A stretch of 28,387 nucleotides of DNA from Sistotremastrum niveocremeum HHB9708 (Eukaryota; Basidiomycota; Agaricomycetes; Sistotremastrales; Sistotremastraceae): the NCBI GenBank assembly GCA_001630475.1, contig KV419439.1, positions 173,656 to 202,042 of the forward strand. The letters are read 5' to 3'. The number at the start of each line of letters is the position of its first letter. Within the stretch, counting starts at the first letter, position 1. Shown piece after piece: positions 10,076 to 21,341 of this stretch. The notes below the pieces were generated by a model, which saw only the letters and a list, made by a program, of their open reading frames with translations, was not told where the DNA came from and did not search any database. The translations under genes and the position numbers were made by a program.

Positions 10076-11574
10076 CGTCAGTTTCGGCGAAGGGACCGAT
10101 ATGTCCGCTTCCTCCTCTTGACTCCTGCTTGCTCCCTCTGATTTTGCGATTCGCTCTTACATTCTCTTTGATTGAGCGATCTGGGTGCTCTGGATGTCTT
10201 GTGTCTGTTCTGGTTGTTGATGGTCTTGTTCCACCTCTATCGGCGCTTTTTGTGTGATGAATGTTGGATTGTCTCAGATGTGTTTCATGATCTGCTCGAT
10301 TGTTCGAGGCATTCATCCTCCATTCACTCTTTGACATGCGCGTTCGATCGATCGCTCCTTTCGATTCTCATAACCAGCATCCTCGCAATCTCCCAGTGAG
10401 AAGCCGCTCGCTTTATCTGAAAGATTTCGCCCGATGCCTGGATCGGCAACGCTGAGTACAGTGCGCAATTACACTTGTCTTCTCTTCGCGCCTCGCACAA
10501 TGACCAGCAGGTCAACTATCGCGCTCATCCAGGCACCACCAGCCGCTCTCCTGCAATGTCTCACATCCCCCGCGCTTATCATATTTTACTGCTACAATCA
10601 TACATCCGGGCTATAGCCCTGCATTGCGCTCCCTCTGCGCGCCGACAGCAGTCGGCACGGTGTCTAGCCTTGCTGTTGCTAGCACTGTCCACCCGCTCAT
10701 CGGAGAGGCCAACTCTCGGGTGATTGATGCCACTGAGCCGAGAGCTAACGCCTGTCTCACTCCGATTGGGTTCATTCGAGGATGCTGGGGATCCTCACGC
10801 GCGCCATTATTTATATGCGCTGCTGCGCTGCATCTCGCATAACGTTCTCCTGCTTGCGATTGTTTTTTGTATCTTCCTTTGTATCTTCTTCGGGATACCT
10901 TTCCTCACCAAGGATTTTCCCATCGGGTTTGCCTTGGAAGGTTTTAACGGTCCCACTTGTTATTTAATATGGTTTCCTCGTTCTTTTTTCTGAGCAGGCT
11001 TCCCATCCATCTCTTTCCGCTGGTTGATCACAACTCGTGGCGAATGAGCACCGAAGTTCTTGAATCATCGTATATTTGCTTTGGATAAGGAAACAATAAG
11101 GCCACTGGTGGCGCAACCGTGGCACCGCGGCGCACTTTTCTGGTGCTTTGGTGCTGCCATAGTCATGTGTTCAATGTTACCATTGAGGGACTAACTCCGA
11201 ACCAATGCCACGCATATTGAACTCCAAAAATATCAATGGAAAATATTCAAGAAACGCTGCCTATTGAACTGCATATCTCGAGTCCCAATGGTGTGTAGTA
11301 AAAAATCTCTATAGGCTTCAGTAAGTCCTCGTACTTTCAGCTTCGAGTTCGATCACTGTTGATCAGCGATGCTCTCATATCTCCGTTAAATCCGTGTGCG
11401 ATCCTGTCACCTTGCGTACGCCTTACTTGCTCCTGAACGTTATGATGCGCGAGCAGCAGCCCCTTCTTGTCAGGCAAGGATGCCACTTCAACATACTTAT
11501 GAATCTTTAGCCCTTAACCATGAATCGCTCGTTCACCTCCCCCTCCACATTCGCCGTTCACTCCTCGCTCAGCC
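10076..11574. other. Intergenic region between F-box gene and DUF6535 pseudogene
   Basis: About 1.5 kb with only short open frames and no recognised protein. It includes the divergent promoters of the two flanking genes. Visible small structures are a perfect 12-bp palindrome GGGCTATAGCCC (10608-10619) and a hairpin GCCGAC-AGCA-GTCGGC (10641-10656). A pyrimidine-rich stretch precedes the ATG at 11575. Confidence 0.5.
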
Positions 11575-14500
11575 ATGTCCGTTCCCATCCTTCCATCATC
11601 CTCGTCAGAGCAACCTCCGAATCCTCAAACCGATGTCGATCTCCACTCGATGACAAGTTTGCTGACGGGCCAGTTCAGCAAGCTCATCGCAACTGTTGAG
11701 AAGCTGAACGTGACCATGGAAGGACAAAAATCAACGATGGACGAAGTGAAGAATACACTCGTCAATCACGGCAAGAAATTCGACATTCTCACAAGAGATG
11801 CCGAGAAGAGTGAGTCATTTCCCCCATCCAAAATACTAAAGAACTCAAGCGTATGATGTAGACGATCTGCCATACGACGAAAAGGATTTAGACGACGAAA
11901 TCACATGTGCTGCTTTGTACGAGCTCATTCTGGCGAAGACGAAGGAAAAGACGGACGAATGGAACGGGACGATCGACGTCACGTTGATCTTCGTAAGCTC
12001 AATCATTGTCTACGGACAGTAGGCTGATTCAAATCCGTCGCATTGATAGATTGCTTTATTTTCTGCGGTACTCACTGCGTTCCTCGTCCCTGCGACCCAA
12101 GCCCTTCTGCCCAATTCCAACGCCGCCGGTAACTCAATCTCATCATAGAGTCCTCCACCAGTCCCTCCTCGCTCCGACCAGGCTGTTTGTGCGCTCTATT
12201 ACCTTGCGTTAATCACTGCCGCGAGTGCAGTTAATCTATCAATTCCGTTTGGCTCGATTCTGACTTCAGTCCAGATCGTAGTAGTGTTGTGTGCCCTAAG
12301 TCGACAATGGGTGCGCAGGTTGACTCTAAAGCCAGAGGGGTCAAACTGGAAAGAAAGGGTCCTCTGGCATATCGGGAGAATGGAACGAGCGGAAGGGTGG
12401 ATCAAACCCCTCATGGAGATCCAATATCGACTCCTTCTGCTCTCCATTGGCGTCTTCATGACCGGCCTACTGTACCAGCTGTAGAATCTTTCGCACTCGT
12501 TCAATGGAGAAGCCACTATTCTGCTGGTGACCTGGGCATGCGGAGTCATTCTGGCTTCGGGTATCGCGGTTATCATGATCGCTACGACATATCACGCGGT
12601 ACGATATGAGGGCTCGGTCTTTGAGGGATTGATCAGCCGAATGATTGTTGGGGAGACTAGCCCTGGCATATCCCATAAAACTGATTGCCGGAGGGAAGTG
12701 GCTCGGGCAGTGCATCGTGTCAGCAGGACGGTTGGTCGGGCGGTCTGTAGCATCTGGAGGAAAATGGATTGGGAGGTACTTGGCATCCGGAGGAAAGTGG
12801 CTTGGGCCATCCTTCACCTCCAGAGCAAAGTGGATCGGGCAGTCCATCGTATCCGGAGGAGACCACATCAGACGCTTCAGCGCATCCGGAGGGAATCGTA
12901 TTGGATCTTTCATCGTATTCGGAGGGAAACGCATTGGAGATGCCATCCTTCTCCTATTGGCCCTTGTATACGTTGTTGTATACGGAGGGTTCCACTTGGC
13001 CATCACAGCTTTCTATTCCTTGATATACCTGGGGCCGCGCCTTCGAGAGCTTGATCTCGTCGTTGTTGCGCAGCGGGCGATGGTAATGATCACTTTTAGC
13101 AGCATTTTGGATCAACTCCGGATGTCGCGGTGGCCAACTGGAACGTGGGCAACTAGAAGTCAAGAGCTCTGGCTGAAAATACTGAAACTCCATGCCGTGT
13201 TGACAGTAATAGGCAAGATGGTGATCAGTCCGCGCCTCAAGGAAATTTTGCCCACAATGGTGGTTGTAGTGGTGATACTGTTGCAGCCGGTTGTGTGGTT
13301 GATGTGGACACTGGGAATGGCGTTGGAATGGACAAGGGATCAGCGAGTTCACCTTGAATGCAATTCCATGACAATGCTGATGGAAGTCTATCTGGAGCTG
13401 ATGGCGGAAACAAGCGAGCCCGGAATATTGGAACGCACTACAGCGTCATTTTCGCTCTCGCAGTGGGTGAGATATGGGGGTGGAACAATGGATGAATTGT
13501 GGACGGTTCGAACCCGGCTGATGGCGAGTCATACTTCCTTTCGCGTTAGGGAGACTATGAACAGGCAGTTCGCTCGGTTGAGCTTGTGGTTTTCTCAGAG
13601 ACAGCGAGAGCCAGAGGAGGTCAGGAGCGGCAGAGCAAGAGAAGACCAAGCCCGAGAGAAAAATGAAGAGGTCAGAGTCATTGAATTGACGAAATTCCTT
13701 GTCGGACAACGGACAGACGAAATCTCTCGCCATTTCGCTCCCACGCGGAAAAACTGCACTGAGATTTTGAATCTCCTTTCTCTCCCGTTCGACGAATTCA
13801 TCGCCAAGTGTCTCTGCGACCGCAACATCGACGTGGGAAATCACCGAAAGATCTTCCATTACTCTGTCGCTCATTGCCTCAATCTTCTTCGCGTGGGCAA
13901 ATCCCATGACGTCGCACGCATCCTTTCCCACGTCGATCTCTTTTCCGCTGTCAGATCCTTCGTCCTCGTGGATAACTACTATTCCCCCTACGATCGTGTG
14001 GTCAAGCCGATCATCGGCGATCGCAGGGCTGAAGCTCTTCGCTTCCTCGCCGAATTCCTCTCAACTCGTCGTGATTGGTCCGATGTCGATTCCGGCGGTG
14101 CAGCTGCTGTCTTTCTGATCGCTGCTGGCTCTCCCCCTCAATTCACCTCTGACATCGACCTTTCCCCCATCATCGGACACATCGGTCGACATCCTTCATG
14201 GAAGAATTGGCGCGAAGCCAGCGACACCTTTATTGAATATCTCATGCAGTGCGACATCTCGGCGTTGTCGGAGCGTAACGGAGTCCAGGAGTCCCTTCAG
14301 CGTTGCGTTGATCGGAGTTTCCGTGACAAAGATGGAGTTTTATGCAGTTCCAGTGAGGAAACTCGCCTCGCTGCTGAGACTCTCTTGGATCGTACGTCTT
14401 CCTTTCACATTTCCCAACCTTATCTAACATTTGACCAGAACACCAAGCTCTGTTCACTCCGCCATCTTCTCCTTCTCGCCATTCAGCATCTATAAACGAC

Positions 14501-14756
14501 GCGGAAGATATATCTCGGCTCTCTGACCAGAGTCCGTCTCCCGATATCTCAGATCTGGACCAGGAACCCTCCCGACGTCGCCTCAACCTCTGAACCTGAC
14601 GACCCACTTGAGACGCACATCCCTTCCATTGATACTACGACCATCCTTGCAGCAGATATTCGACTGCGGAGTGAAGGCCATGAGATTATTGACATGAGCA
14701 TGCCGCCCGAACCTTCGGATGTCCTGCACGAGTCGGATAAATCGGGCTACAGCTAG
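11575..14756 (+). pseudogene. DUF6535-type membrane protein gene, copy 1, decayed
   Basis: Homologous to the DUF6535 proteins of basidiomycetes (function unknown, several membrane helices). Exons 11575-11809, 11862-11992 and from 12050; a GC-AG intron at 12221-12274; a later intron 14394-14438. Seen: a heptad-like N-terminal helix (SMTSLLTGQFSKLIATVEKL), the family core AKTKEKTDEWNGTIDVTLIF with membrane helices after it, then SRQWVRRLTLKP, ERAEGWIKPLMEI and HAVRYEGSVFEGLISRMIVG. Damage: TAG at 12146-12148; TAG at 12482-12484 where the family has Trp (LYQLWNLS); and a shift of reading frame between about 12630 and 12690. After that the frame stays open to 14394 and encodes eight 11-residue repeats, a membrane segment and a helical C-terminal domain. 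The end is uncertain: TGA at 14591 in the spliced frame, while a coding-looking frame runs on to TAG at 14754. An alternative is a shorter gene starting at ATG 12645. Confidence 0.75.
12690..12953 (+). repeat. Eight tandem 33-bp units encoding 11-residue repeats
   Basis: Eight consecutive 33-bp units in the open 3' frame of DUF6535 copy 1. Examples of units are GGKWLGQCIVS, GGKWIGRYLAS, GGKWLGPSFTS, RAKWIGQSIVS and GGKRIGDAILL; the pattern is G-G-K-(W/R)-(I/L)-G followed by a short variable part ending mostly in S. Differences between units at Gly and Ile/Leu codons are often in the third base, which supports this as the coding frame. The last unit runs straight into a hydrophobic membrane segment (LLLALVYVVVYGG). 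Confidence 0.8.
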
Positions 14757-17290
14757 CCAAGTACGTTGATCAAAGGAGTCAACGATGGACTTGAATTCCA
14801 GGCATTCTGTATTCGTTCCTTTAAATCATAATCACGACTGGGATGAATCTCTTTGGTGGTATTCTGGGCTTCACACCAATTATTGCTTCAAATCTACGCT
14901 CCAATCCATGTTTTGCTCTCAAAGCCAGTACATCGTGAGCAAATCTTGACATCCAGGACCATAGAAACATGGAGGAAGCAGCCAAGCCCAAATCGGTGCA
15001 AGCCGTACTTTGAAAGTCGTGTTACAGTGCCGGAGCATGTAGGGCGAGCTCGAACAAAAGCCTCAAGGCGAGAAGAGCACCGGACCATAGTGTTGGATAT
15101 GAGTAGATCTCCTGAGATAGAAAAAATGGTGTCCAAAGTCGCCTCAGAATTCAGTCTAGCTGCGAAACACAATGCTTGTCTTGGCGCTCCTGCAAAATTT
15201 GGGGGTCTGGATAAGGAAGACGAAACATATTGATCGGCGAAGCCGCAGTTGGAGAGGCAGGTACAACAGAGCACGTAAAGAGGACTGAATTGAGTGATAG
15301 TGGAAGCGAGGAAATAAGAGCGTCTGTGAGGCTGATGCGATTGAGCGTCCGGTATAAAAGTGTCCGATAGCACAATCTGGCTTAGATCTCAACGGAGTAT
15401 TTTCTGATATCACAGCACATCTGATAACGAACGCCATTGATTAGACTTTGAGATCAACATTTGAAGCGAAACAGAAGGACGCACCAGGAGCAAACATTAC
15501 TCTTCTCCCTCTTCCATCCCCAAGTTTCACACCTCTTTCTACACCATCTTCATCGATTCATGAGCAGATCACATTTGCAATCCAGATTCGCGTGGTCCAT
15601 GAAGGCCAGATCCGGGAGATGTTCAATAACGGCGTGAACGATCTCAAACCGGAAAGCAAAATTAGACGGGCAGCAGAGGAAAGAAGATCATTGACAGTCA
15701 AGATATCATCGAGGATGGAGAAGACGAGACTCTGATATCAGCGAAGTATAAGGATGAAGATACGTCCACGTCGCGCATCTCAGACATTGCCATTAAAGGT
15801 CGAGCAAGCCACGAAATTATGTCTGAATTTGGGCTTACGTATCAGGAATGGTCTTCATCCGAGTAGTAAGAGAGAAGCATTGAAAGCTTTGAGCCTCGAG
15901 CACGATGTCATTCAGCCGATCTTGATAATTTTCAATATCCTGCGCTTTTGGTTTTTTGATGACGGCAGATTCAGAGAACCAAAGCCACTTATTGAGCCAA
16001 TTCATGAGTCAACTGTCTCGCGATAGGAGGGCGTAGATTTATCTCTGAATCGACAGTCTCATAAGAGGGGATGATCACCATGAAGCGCGGCGAGATCACC
16101 AGAAGCAGAAATCACTCAGAGAAAAGAGACCAGGATACCGCTTACGTCAGCAACCCTCTGCCTTCAACGACTCGCACTGGTCATTCTACGCTCTGGTTAT
16201 TTGAAACCTTGGCAGAGATCTGTTGCGGACAGTCATGGCTCTTCGACGAGCTAGGAATGGGATCCGAGACGTCTGTGATGATTGGTGAGTCCATATTTTC
16301 TAAGCGTGCCACTTTTTCCTCATGATTCGTGTCCTAGCTGTCATCGTCTGTAACCCATATCCCATCTATTCTTGAGTTTGGGATCGCTTCTACTGCCTCG
16401 GGATCTCCAATGGCTTGCAAGAGTGGTCTTGGTGCCCTGACCTCACGCGTCGTCGCCATGCTCGAGGCCACGACATCAGTCGAGAAAAATTCAAAATTCC
16501 ATTGTGGCAGCAATTCGTCAGGAAGGCGATTCTCCCTACTCATGAACGGTCAGCAGACTATCTATGAGCGTTTCTGTATCTGTCCATCGCAGCTGTATGA
16601 TTGTCTCAGTCTCTCGAAAATCGGCGCAGTGACGTGATCGAGCGAGAATGATACGCCGACGAATAAGGTCTGATTCGAAGGCATAAGGAACCCGATCATG
16701 CGTGCCATCCACCTCTTTATGGACTGGTGAGTGCACTCTTGCTCTCTTGATGCTGACTCAAAAATTAACACGCTGTCAAACTAGTAAGCGTTCTCAACTA
16801 CGTCTCGGGGCTCGAACATCGTGTTTAGACCGGGGTAGTGAACGAATAACGGATTGGATGTACGTGCATCTTACACATGCGCTCACTATATCCCGCTAAT
16901 GGGAATACACTGAAGTCGTCGCTGGGTCCCGACCAAGGCCCCATTGAAGCCCACTCGTCCGAAGCCTTTGAAATGACAGGATCATCAAATGCATCTTGTT
17001 GCGGAGCTCACTAAGAGGCTCCTTCCGATCTATCAAATTTGCGGGCCTAGATCCACCCACGAGCCCAACGACCATACTCTGGCATTCGACGATCGAGACA
17101 GGCAAAGAAGTGATGATGTGAAATCCGGACCTTCGCTGTATGTGAGACATGTTCGGGATCGTTTTCACGGGGGTAAGTCAACTCGGAGTCAAGAGATCAT
17201 ATATTGACACTGATTGATGATCGGCCGTTGAAAGTGCAGGAGCTTCTCTTCACCGATTCAAGCCCTCGGAATCAAAACACGCGTTGTTCT
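14757..17290. other. Unrecognised region downstream of DUF6535 copy 1
   Basis: About 2.5 kb with open frames of at most about 130 codons and no recognised family. The more coding-like pieces on the plus strand are 15448-15735, 16071-16290 (ending at a possible GTGAGT donor at 16285) and a stretch read through 16340-16637 (includes SILEFGIASTASGSPMACKS). These could be exons of an unknown gene or relics; I could not chain them into a model. Confidence 0.35.
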
Positions 17291-17303
17291 TACTCCCTCG
17301 ATA

Positions 17304-18300
17304 ATTCCGATCATAGCACTACGAAGACCGGCATCGTCTGAGAAACCGCCCAGTCTATCCGTCTGCGACCGTTTTCGACATACATACTGTGCTTCGTTAT
17401 ATTGTCGTTGGCTGCGCTGCTTTCACAGGACTATCAAGACCTTACAGTCCCACCCGACATCTTTGTGCCCGGATTGTATTCCGCACTACGTCGCACGCCT
17501 GATTTCAGGAGCAATATATTAAGAACAGAGAAGCTCGACAATGATGCTCGTGCATTACTGTTACAAAGGGATGTCATTCTCGTTCGCGCAACGCAAAAGA
17601 AACATGCTACAATGAAATACCTCCTTCATTTCATCTCATCGCATGTCAAGTGTCTCCAGATGCATTGAGGAAGCCGATGTCACACCAAGTCCTGAGGTAC
17701 AACAGATGAAGATCGTACAACTCTGGCAAGACTTCAGCACGGAAGATCCAGTCTAACAGCGTGTTCTTGGAATGGTGCCATCCAGGATTCGAGGGACCAT
17801 GCTGAGACCACAAGGCACGAATAGCGGGAGAAAATATTTGGTAGGAAATTACTTATGACGTTCCTGAGCTGGAAACTTCCCAGGAATAGAAACCCGATTT
17901 GTCGAACCTGATCGTCGAAAGAAGGTAGACGAGTTGAATGCGTAAATAATGTTGAATCTTGACAGAGCAATTCGTATCGCAAGCCAGCGGGAGCAAAATG
18001 AGCGCCAGCACAGCCATAGCATTACGTCAGATTCAGGACCAAGGCCCAGAGGCGCCCAGCGGTCTTGAACGAGAATATTGAGTGCTCCTCCAAATTCAGG
18101 TTGATTTCGACCGAAAAGGAACGAAGATCGACAAAAACAGACCATAGAGATCAACAAGATGTCAATCGGTAGATCATCCTTGCAAAATGACGTCGCCGTT
18201 GCTAAATTGAAGAAAGATCAGTCCAAAAAGGGAATGAAATGTACCTGGAATGAATATGGCATGAGCGTTAGAAGCATGTCAACAAGATGCACGCACCGCA
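17304..18300. repeat. Segmental duplicate, upstream copy
   Basis: Diverged copy of 22012-22690, in the same orientation. Anchors: ATTCCGATCATAGCA with the following bases (17304-17329 against 22012-22037, one mismatch in 26), a 24-bp identical block (17767-17790 against 22370-22393), and TTCGACATACAT plus several further short blocks between them. The copies differ by several indels. The upstream copy holds an open frame at 17402-17668 (includes QDYQDLTVPPDIFVPGLYSA) that is broken in the other copy. No protein family recognised. Confidence 0.75.
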
Positions 18301-18380
18301 CAGCTCGATCTCTCGTCGGGACTTGAATCCTCCTTGTCTCAAACCACCACCATCCCCCTCGTTCCTCTCTGTTGTCCGCC

Positions 18381-19058
18381 ATGTCTGAGTCGTCGCCTCC
18401 TTGGTCGCCTCCAGAGCCCATCCCGGAGTCTTCACGAAGAAACGCGGACGATAACACGTCGACGATAGCTTTACTCACAGATCAGTTTAGCGCTTTGTTA
18501 GGCGCTGTGAACGCGCTGAATGCCACCATGAACGGCGTCAAGAGCACGTTAATCGACCATGGCACGAAATTCGACGTCTTGATAAGGGATGCATTGAAGA
18601 GTGAGTCATCGACGTGACGCATTGTGATATCAGACTTGATTGACGGCGACGCTAGATGACCAACCTTATGATGAGAAGGCATTAGATGACGAATCGACGT
18701 GTCTGGCCTTGTACGATATGGTGGTGGCGAAAACGAAGGAGAAAGCGGAGGAGTGGAATGGAACGATTGATGTTACGCTTATATTCGTGAGTCAATCTAG
18801 ATCGTCGTGATTAATGACAATGGTTGCTCACAATCTGGACCATTTAAAATATCATAGATCGCTCTCTTCTCTGCCGTACTCACAGCTTTCTTGGTCCCTG
18901 CAACACAAACTCTGCTTCCCAGCTCGACAGAGTCATCCAGTCCTGATTCAAACTCCAATTCCACTTCAACTCCAACTCTCCCTCCTCCCCCAGCTCGATC
19001 CGATGAAATTGTGTGCGCTTTATATTACTTGTCCCTGATCACCGCTGTGAGTCCTTAA
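18381..19058 (+). CDS. DUF6535-type protein, copy 2, truncated after exon 3
   Basis: Paralogue of the gene at 11575, with the same intron positions. Exons 18381-18600, 18656-18786 and 18858-19046 encode 180 aa: a Ser/Pro N-terminus, an amphipathic helix (LLTDQFSALLGAVNALNATM), the family core (VVAKTKEKAEEWNGTIDVTL), a first membrane helix, a Ser/Thr/Pro linker, and the start of the second helix (SDEIVCALYYLSLITA). A good donor GTGAGT follows at 19047, exactly where copy 1 has its next intron, but I found no continuation (the RQWVRR...AEGW block) in the following 600 bp. Without splicing, translation ends at TAA 19056-19058. The frame so far is undamaged, unlike copy 1. Probably a 3'-truncated copy; a short expressed protein cannot be excluded. 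Confidence 0.7.
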
Positions 19059-19609
19059 AGACATCGCGAGTGGATCTTGCATCTCTCCGTACTTGGATGA
19101 AGATTTTCGAATTTATAAACCGGCAAGCATCGTCGGATTCGACGAGGCGGCTAAAGCATATAAATTCCCCGTTCACTTCCGGACCGGGGGTGTAGCAAGA
19201 TTGAAGGTTCTGATGTGCGTATATCACGGATTCTTGTTGGTTGAAGCAGAAGCGAGCCAAGTTTCGCGTCGACTCAAACCCGATTCTCAAATCGCCTGCT
19301 GCTGAAAGCCTTAGATCGATTCCCTCTTGCTCTCTGTGATTCTCGGCAGGAAGCTCTGCCCCTCCGAACTTGGAAGTTGTGCCTCTCAAACAATCTGCTT
19401 TGACCACGGAATCCCCTCTGACCTCAAAGACCGCGTTCCGGAGCCAAACCTTGAACCATCGGACATCAAGTCATTCGAAGACTCCAAGAGGATTTGTCTT
19501 GGGACATAATCTTCATCCTGCCAAGAGTCCAAGACTGCCACTTTTCAATTCCGAGAAGTTTCAAAACGGTCTGTCATATTTTGGTCGCGAACACATGCCA
19601 CGATACTGA
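19059..19609. other. Unrecognised sequence after DUF6535 copy 2
   Basis: Contains a 70-codon plus frame (19093-19305, includes IVGFDEAAKAYKFPVHF) and a 122-codon minus frame (19039-19407). Neither matches a family I know. This is where the missing two thirds of DUF6535 copy 2 would be expected. Confidence 0.4.
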
Positions 19610-20390
19610 TTCACAACAGATGTATTTGCGCCAAGGGAAGTTTTAGCGACGCTATTTGATGCAAGTCGTCAATCACGCTGGTATTCATTTCTTGAAATTT
19701 TCAGCAATGCCAGAGCGATCCGCAAGTGCGATTTCGGACCTTATAATTACGATGTCAAAGTTAGACTACTTTCACCGAACTGTGAAACATAGGGTTGTAA
19801 AATATTACGAGTTGTAGTATGAAATACGAAAATCGTCCTTCTCGTGCGAGAGCGACCTACATCCTTGACAGTGATTGCGAGCTCAATTGATTATATTTTA
19901 AATTAAAATTTGTAGCGTACATGCGTATTCAAAATATCTTCACGATGGCACCTTTCCGATAGATTTTACATGCGTCCTCGTCGTTTGAGCCCGCATATAC
20001 TGCATTTTTGGCCCCATCCGAAATCCGGTTTTAAACTCCGCGCCAGCTGTTTTCGAGCCTCCAAAATTCATGTTTGCCAGCGATAGCGGACTCAAAACTT
20101 CATTTAAATTCTTATAACTAATTACACGACATATTGTAAGGTATATTATGAGGTCAGACCCGTTACGCGCATTTTTCCTGCCCCAGAAACCGTTTGACTG
20201 TGTGATCGCCGATTTCGAGGCTCAGGTTGGGTTAGGTAGGGTTAGGTTTGAAACCCCGCCCGCACGTCTGTGACAGTGATTGCGGGCTCAAACATCAAAT
20301 AAAATTCAACAGATTAATCCTATAGACTCTAATCATACTCTATATACTGCTCAATGCATCTCGCTGTGATAAACCGCCCACAACTCTGAG
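19610..20390. repeat. AT-rich island without long open frames
   Basis: About 780 bp with visibly higher AT content and no open frame of 60 codons. Internal structure: a 21-bp direct repeat with one mismatch (19866-19886 and 20271-20291, core TGACAGTGATTGCG); a 12-bp perfect inverted repeat TTTGAGCCCGCA (19984-19995) with its complement at 20281-20292; and a telomere-like run GGGTTAGGTAGGGTTAGG (20229-20246). It looks like an old transposon or other repeat; no clear terminal repeats with target duplications were found. Confidence 0.5.
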
Positions 20391-20639
20391 TGATTGCCTG
20401 TCGTCTCTCTCGGCAACTTCCGAAATGGCTGTACGGCCAGCGATTTCGGCAACTTCCTCACTTGCCTTGGCCTTTGTCGTTGCTTCGTCGTTCACGCAAC
20501 GTTCATGGTCAAAATTCAAGCTTGGCTTTCAGATCCTATCATCGTCGACACTTGTCGTGACCTCCCCACATTCGAGTCGGTTGCCATCACACACCCTGTG
20601 GCCTTGCAATTGCTATCAAGACAGTATTGGACAGTATCC

Positions 20640-20786
20640 GTAAGTACTTGCCATGGTAGAAGATAAACGCTCCATAATGCTTCCACATTGAACAGCTGCT
20701 TGTCAGATCTTCTGATGTGAGATGAATAGAGAGGACGCGGAGAAGTAGCTGTGACTGTCAAGAAGGTGTATGAGCGCAATATCAGG
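20640..20786 (+). repeat. Repeat family L1, copy a
   Basis: First of three diverged copies, in the same orientation (others at 25987-26138 and 26473-26609). All begin with GT(A/C/G)AGTACTT(G/A)C followed by ATGG(T/C)AG(A/G)A, and contain a block near GAGACGACG/GAGAAGACG and an end ATATCAGG or TTTCAGG. The start looks like an intron 5' splice site, so the unit may be an intron with the following exon of a duplicated gene. Confidence 0.65.
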
Positions 20787-21341
20787 TGCGCTATCTACCT
20801 TCTGCTCTCATCCATCGCTTATCGATTCTCTCTTTCCGACTGTCGTGTCTCCATCATGTTTCTGTATGCGATCTCGCCCTTCACCCACGTATTACAGCAG
20901 CATCTTGAAGTGTGCCTTCCTTCTTCAATTAGGCCTTTGCTTCGCCGAACATCGCGCGCAATCTCACCATCCGGTCCAATCGATTCCTTGGAATCTTGTT
21001 GTCAAGCCGCGTCGTCAAATCAAGCTGCACGTACATTGTCATGCCATCACTGCCCCGCATTGCCCACTCCGTGTTCATTCTCCATCCTCATCGCATCGCG
21101 ATATCAAGACCATTACTCTCCTTACCTCACTCCCTTTCATTCTATTCCCACACCGCTCTATCCTCTTCGTGTTCGAACACTGGATCGCCACCGTCTCCTC
21201 GCCACGACTTTCGCTTCGGACTGCTATCGAGGTCTTGTCTTATATCCTCGACCTCTGTCTTTGTAGTCCGTTAGCAGGTGCAATCTCCTGAGGGATTTTT
21301 CATTGTCCGAATACTGATGGCTTCTCTTTCGTGGTCTTCAG

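Noticed and set aside
12527-13054. Second frame of DUF6535 copy 1 with its own 11-residue basic repeats (RREVARAVHRV and similar)
   Set aside because: Any 33-bp DNA repeat gives period-11 patterns in all three frames. The other frame has third-base variation at synonymous sites, continues into a membrane segment and stays open to 14394, so this one is taken as the shadow after the frame change.
13505-13515. GGTTCGAACCC, a perfect tRNA B-box-like sequence
   Set aside because: No A box or cloverleaf can be drawn around it, and it lies inside the long open frame of the DUF6535 gene.
20229-20246. Telomere-like GGGTTAGG sequence as a true telomere
   Set aside because: Only two imperfect units, internal to the window, with ordinary sequence on both sides.
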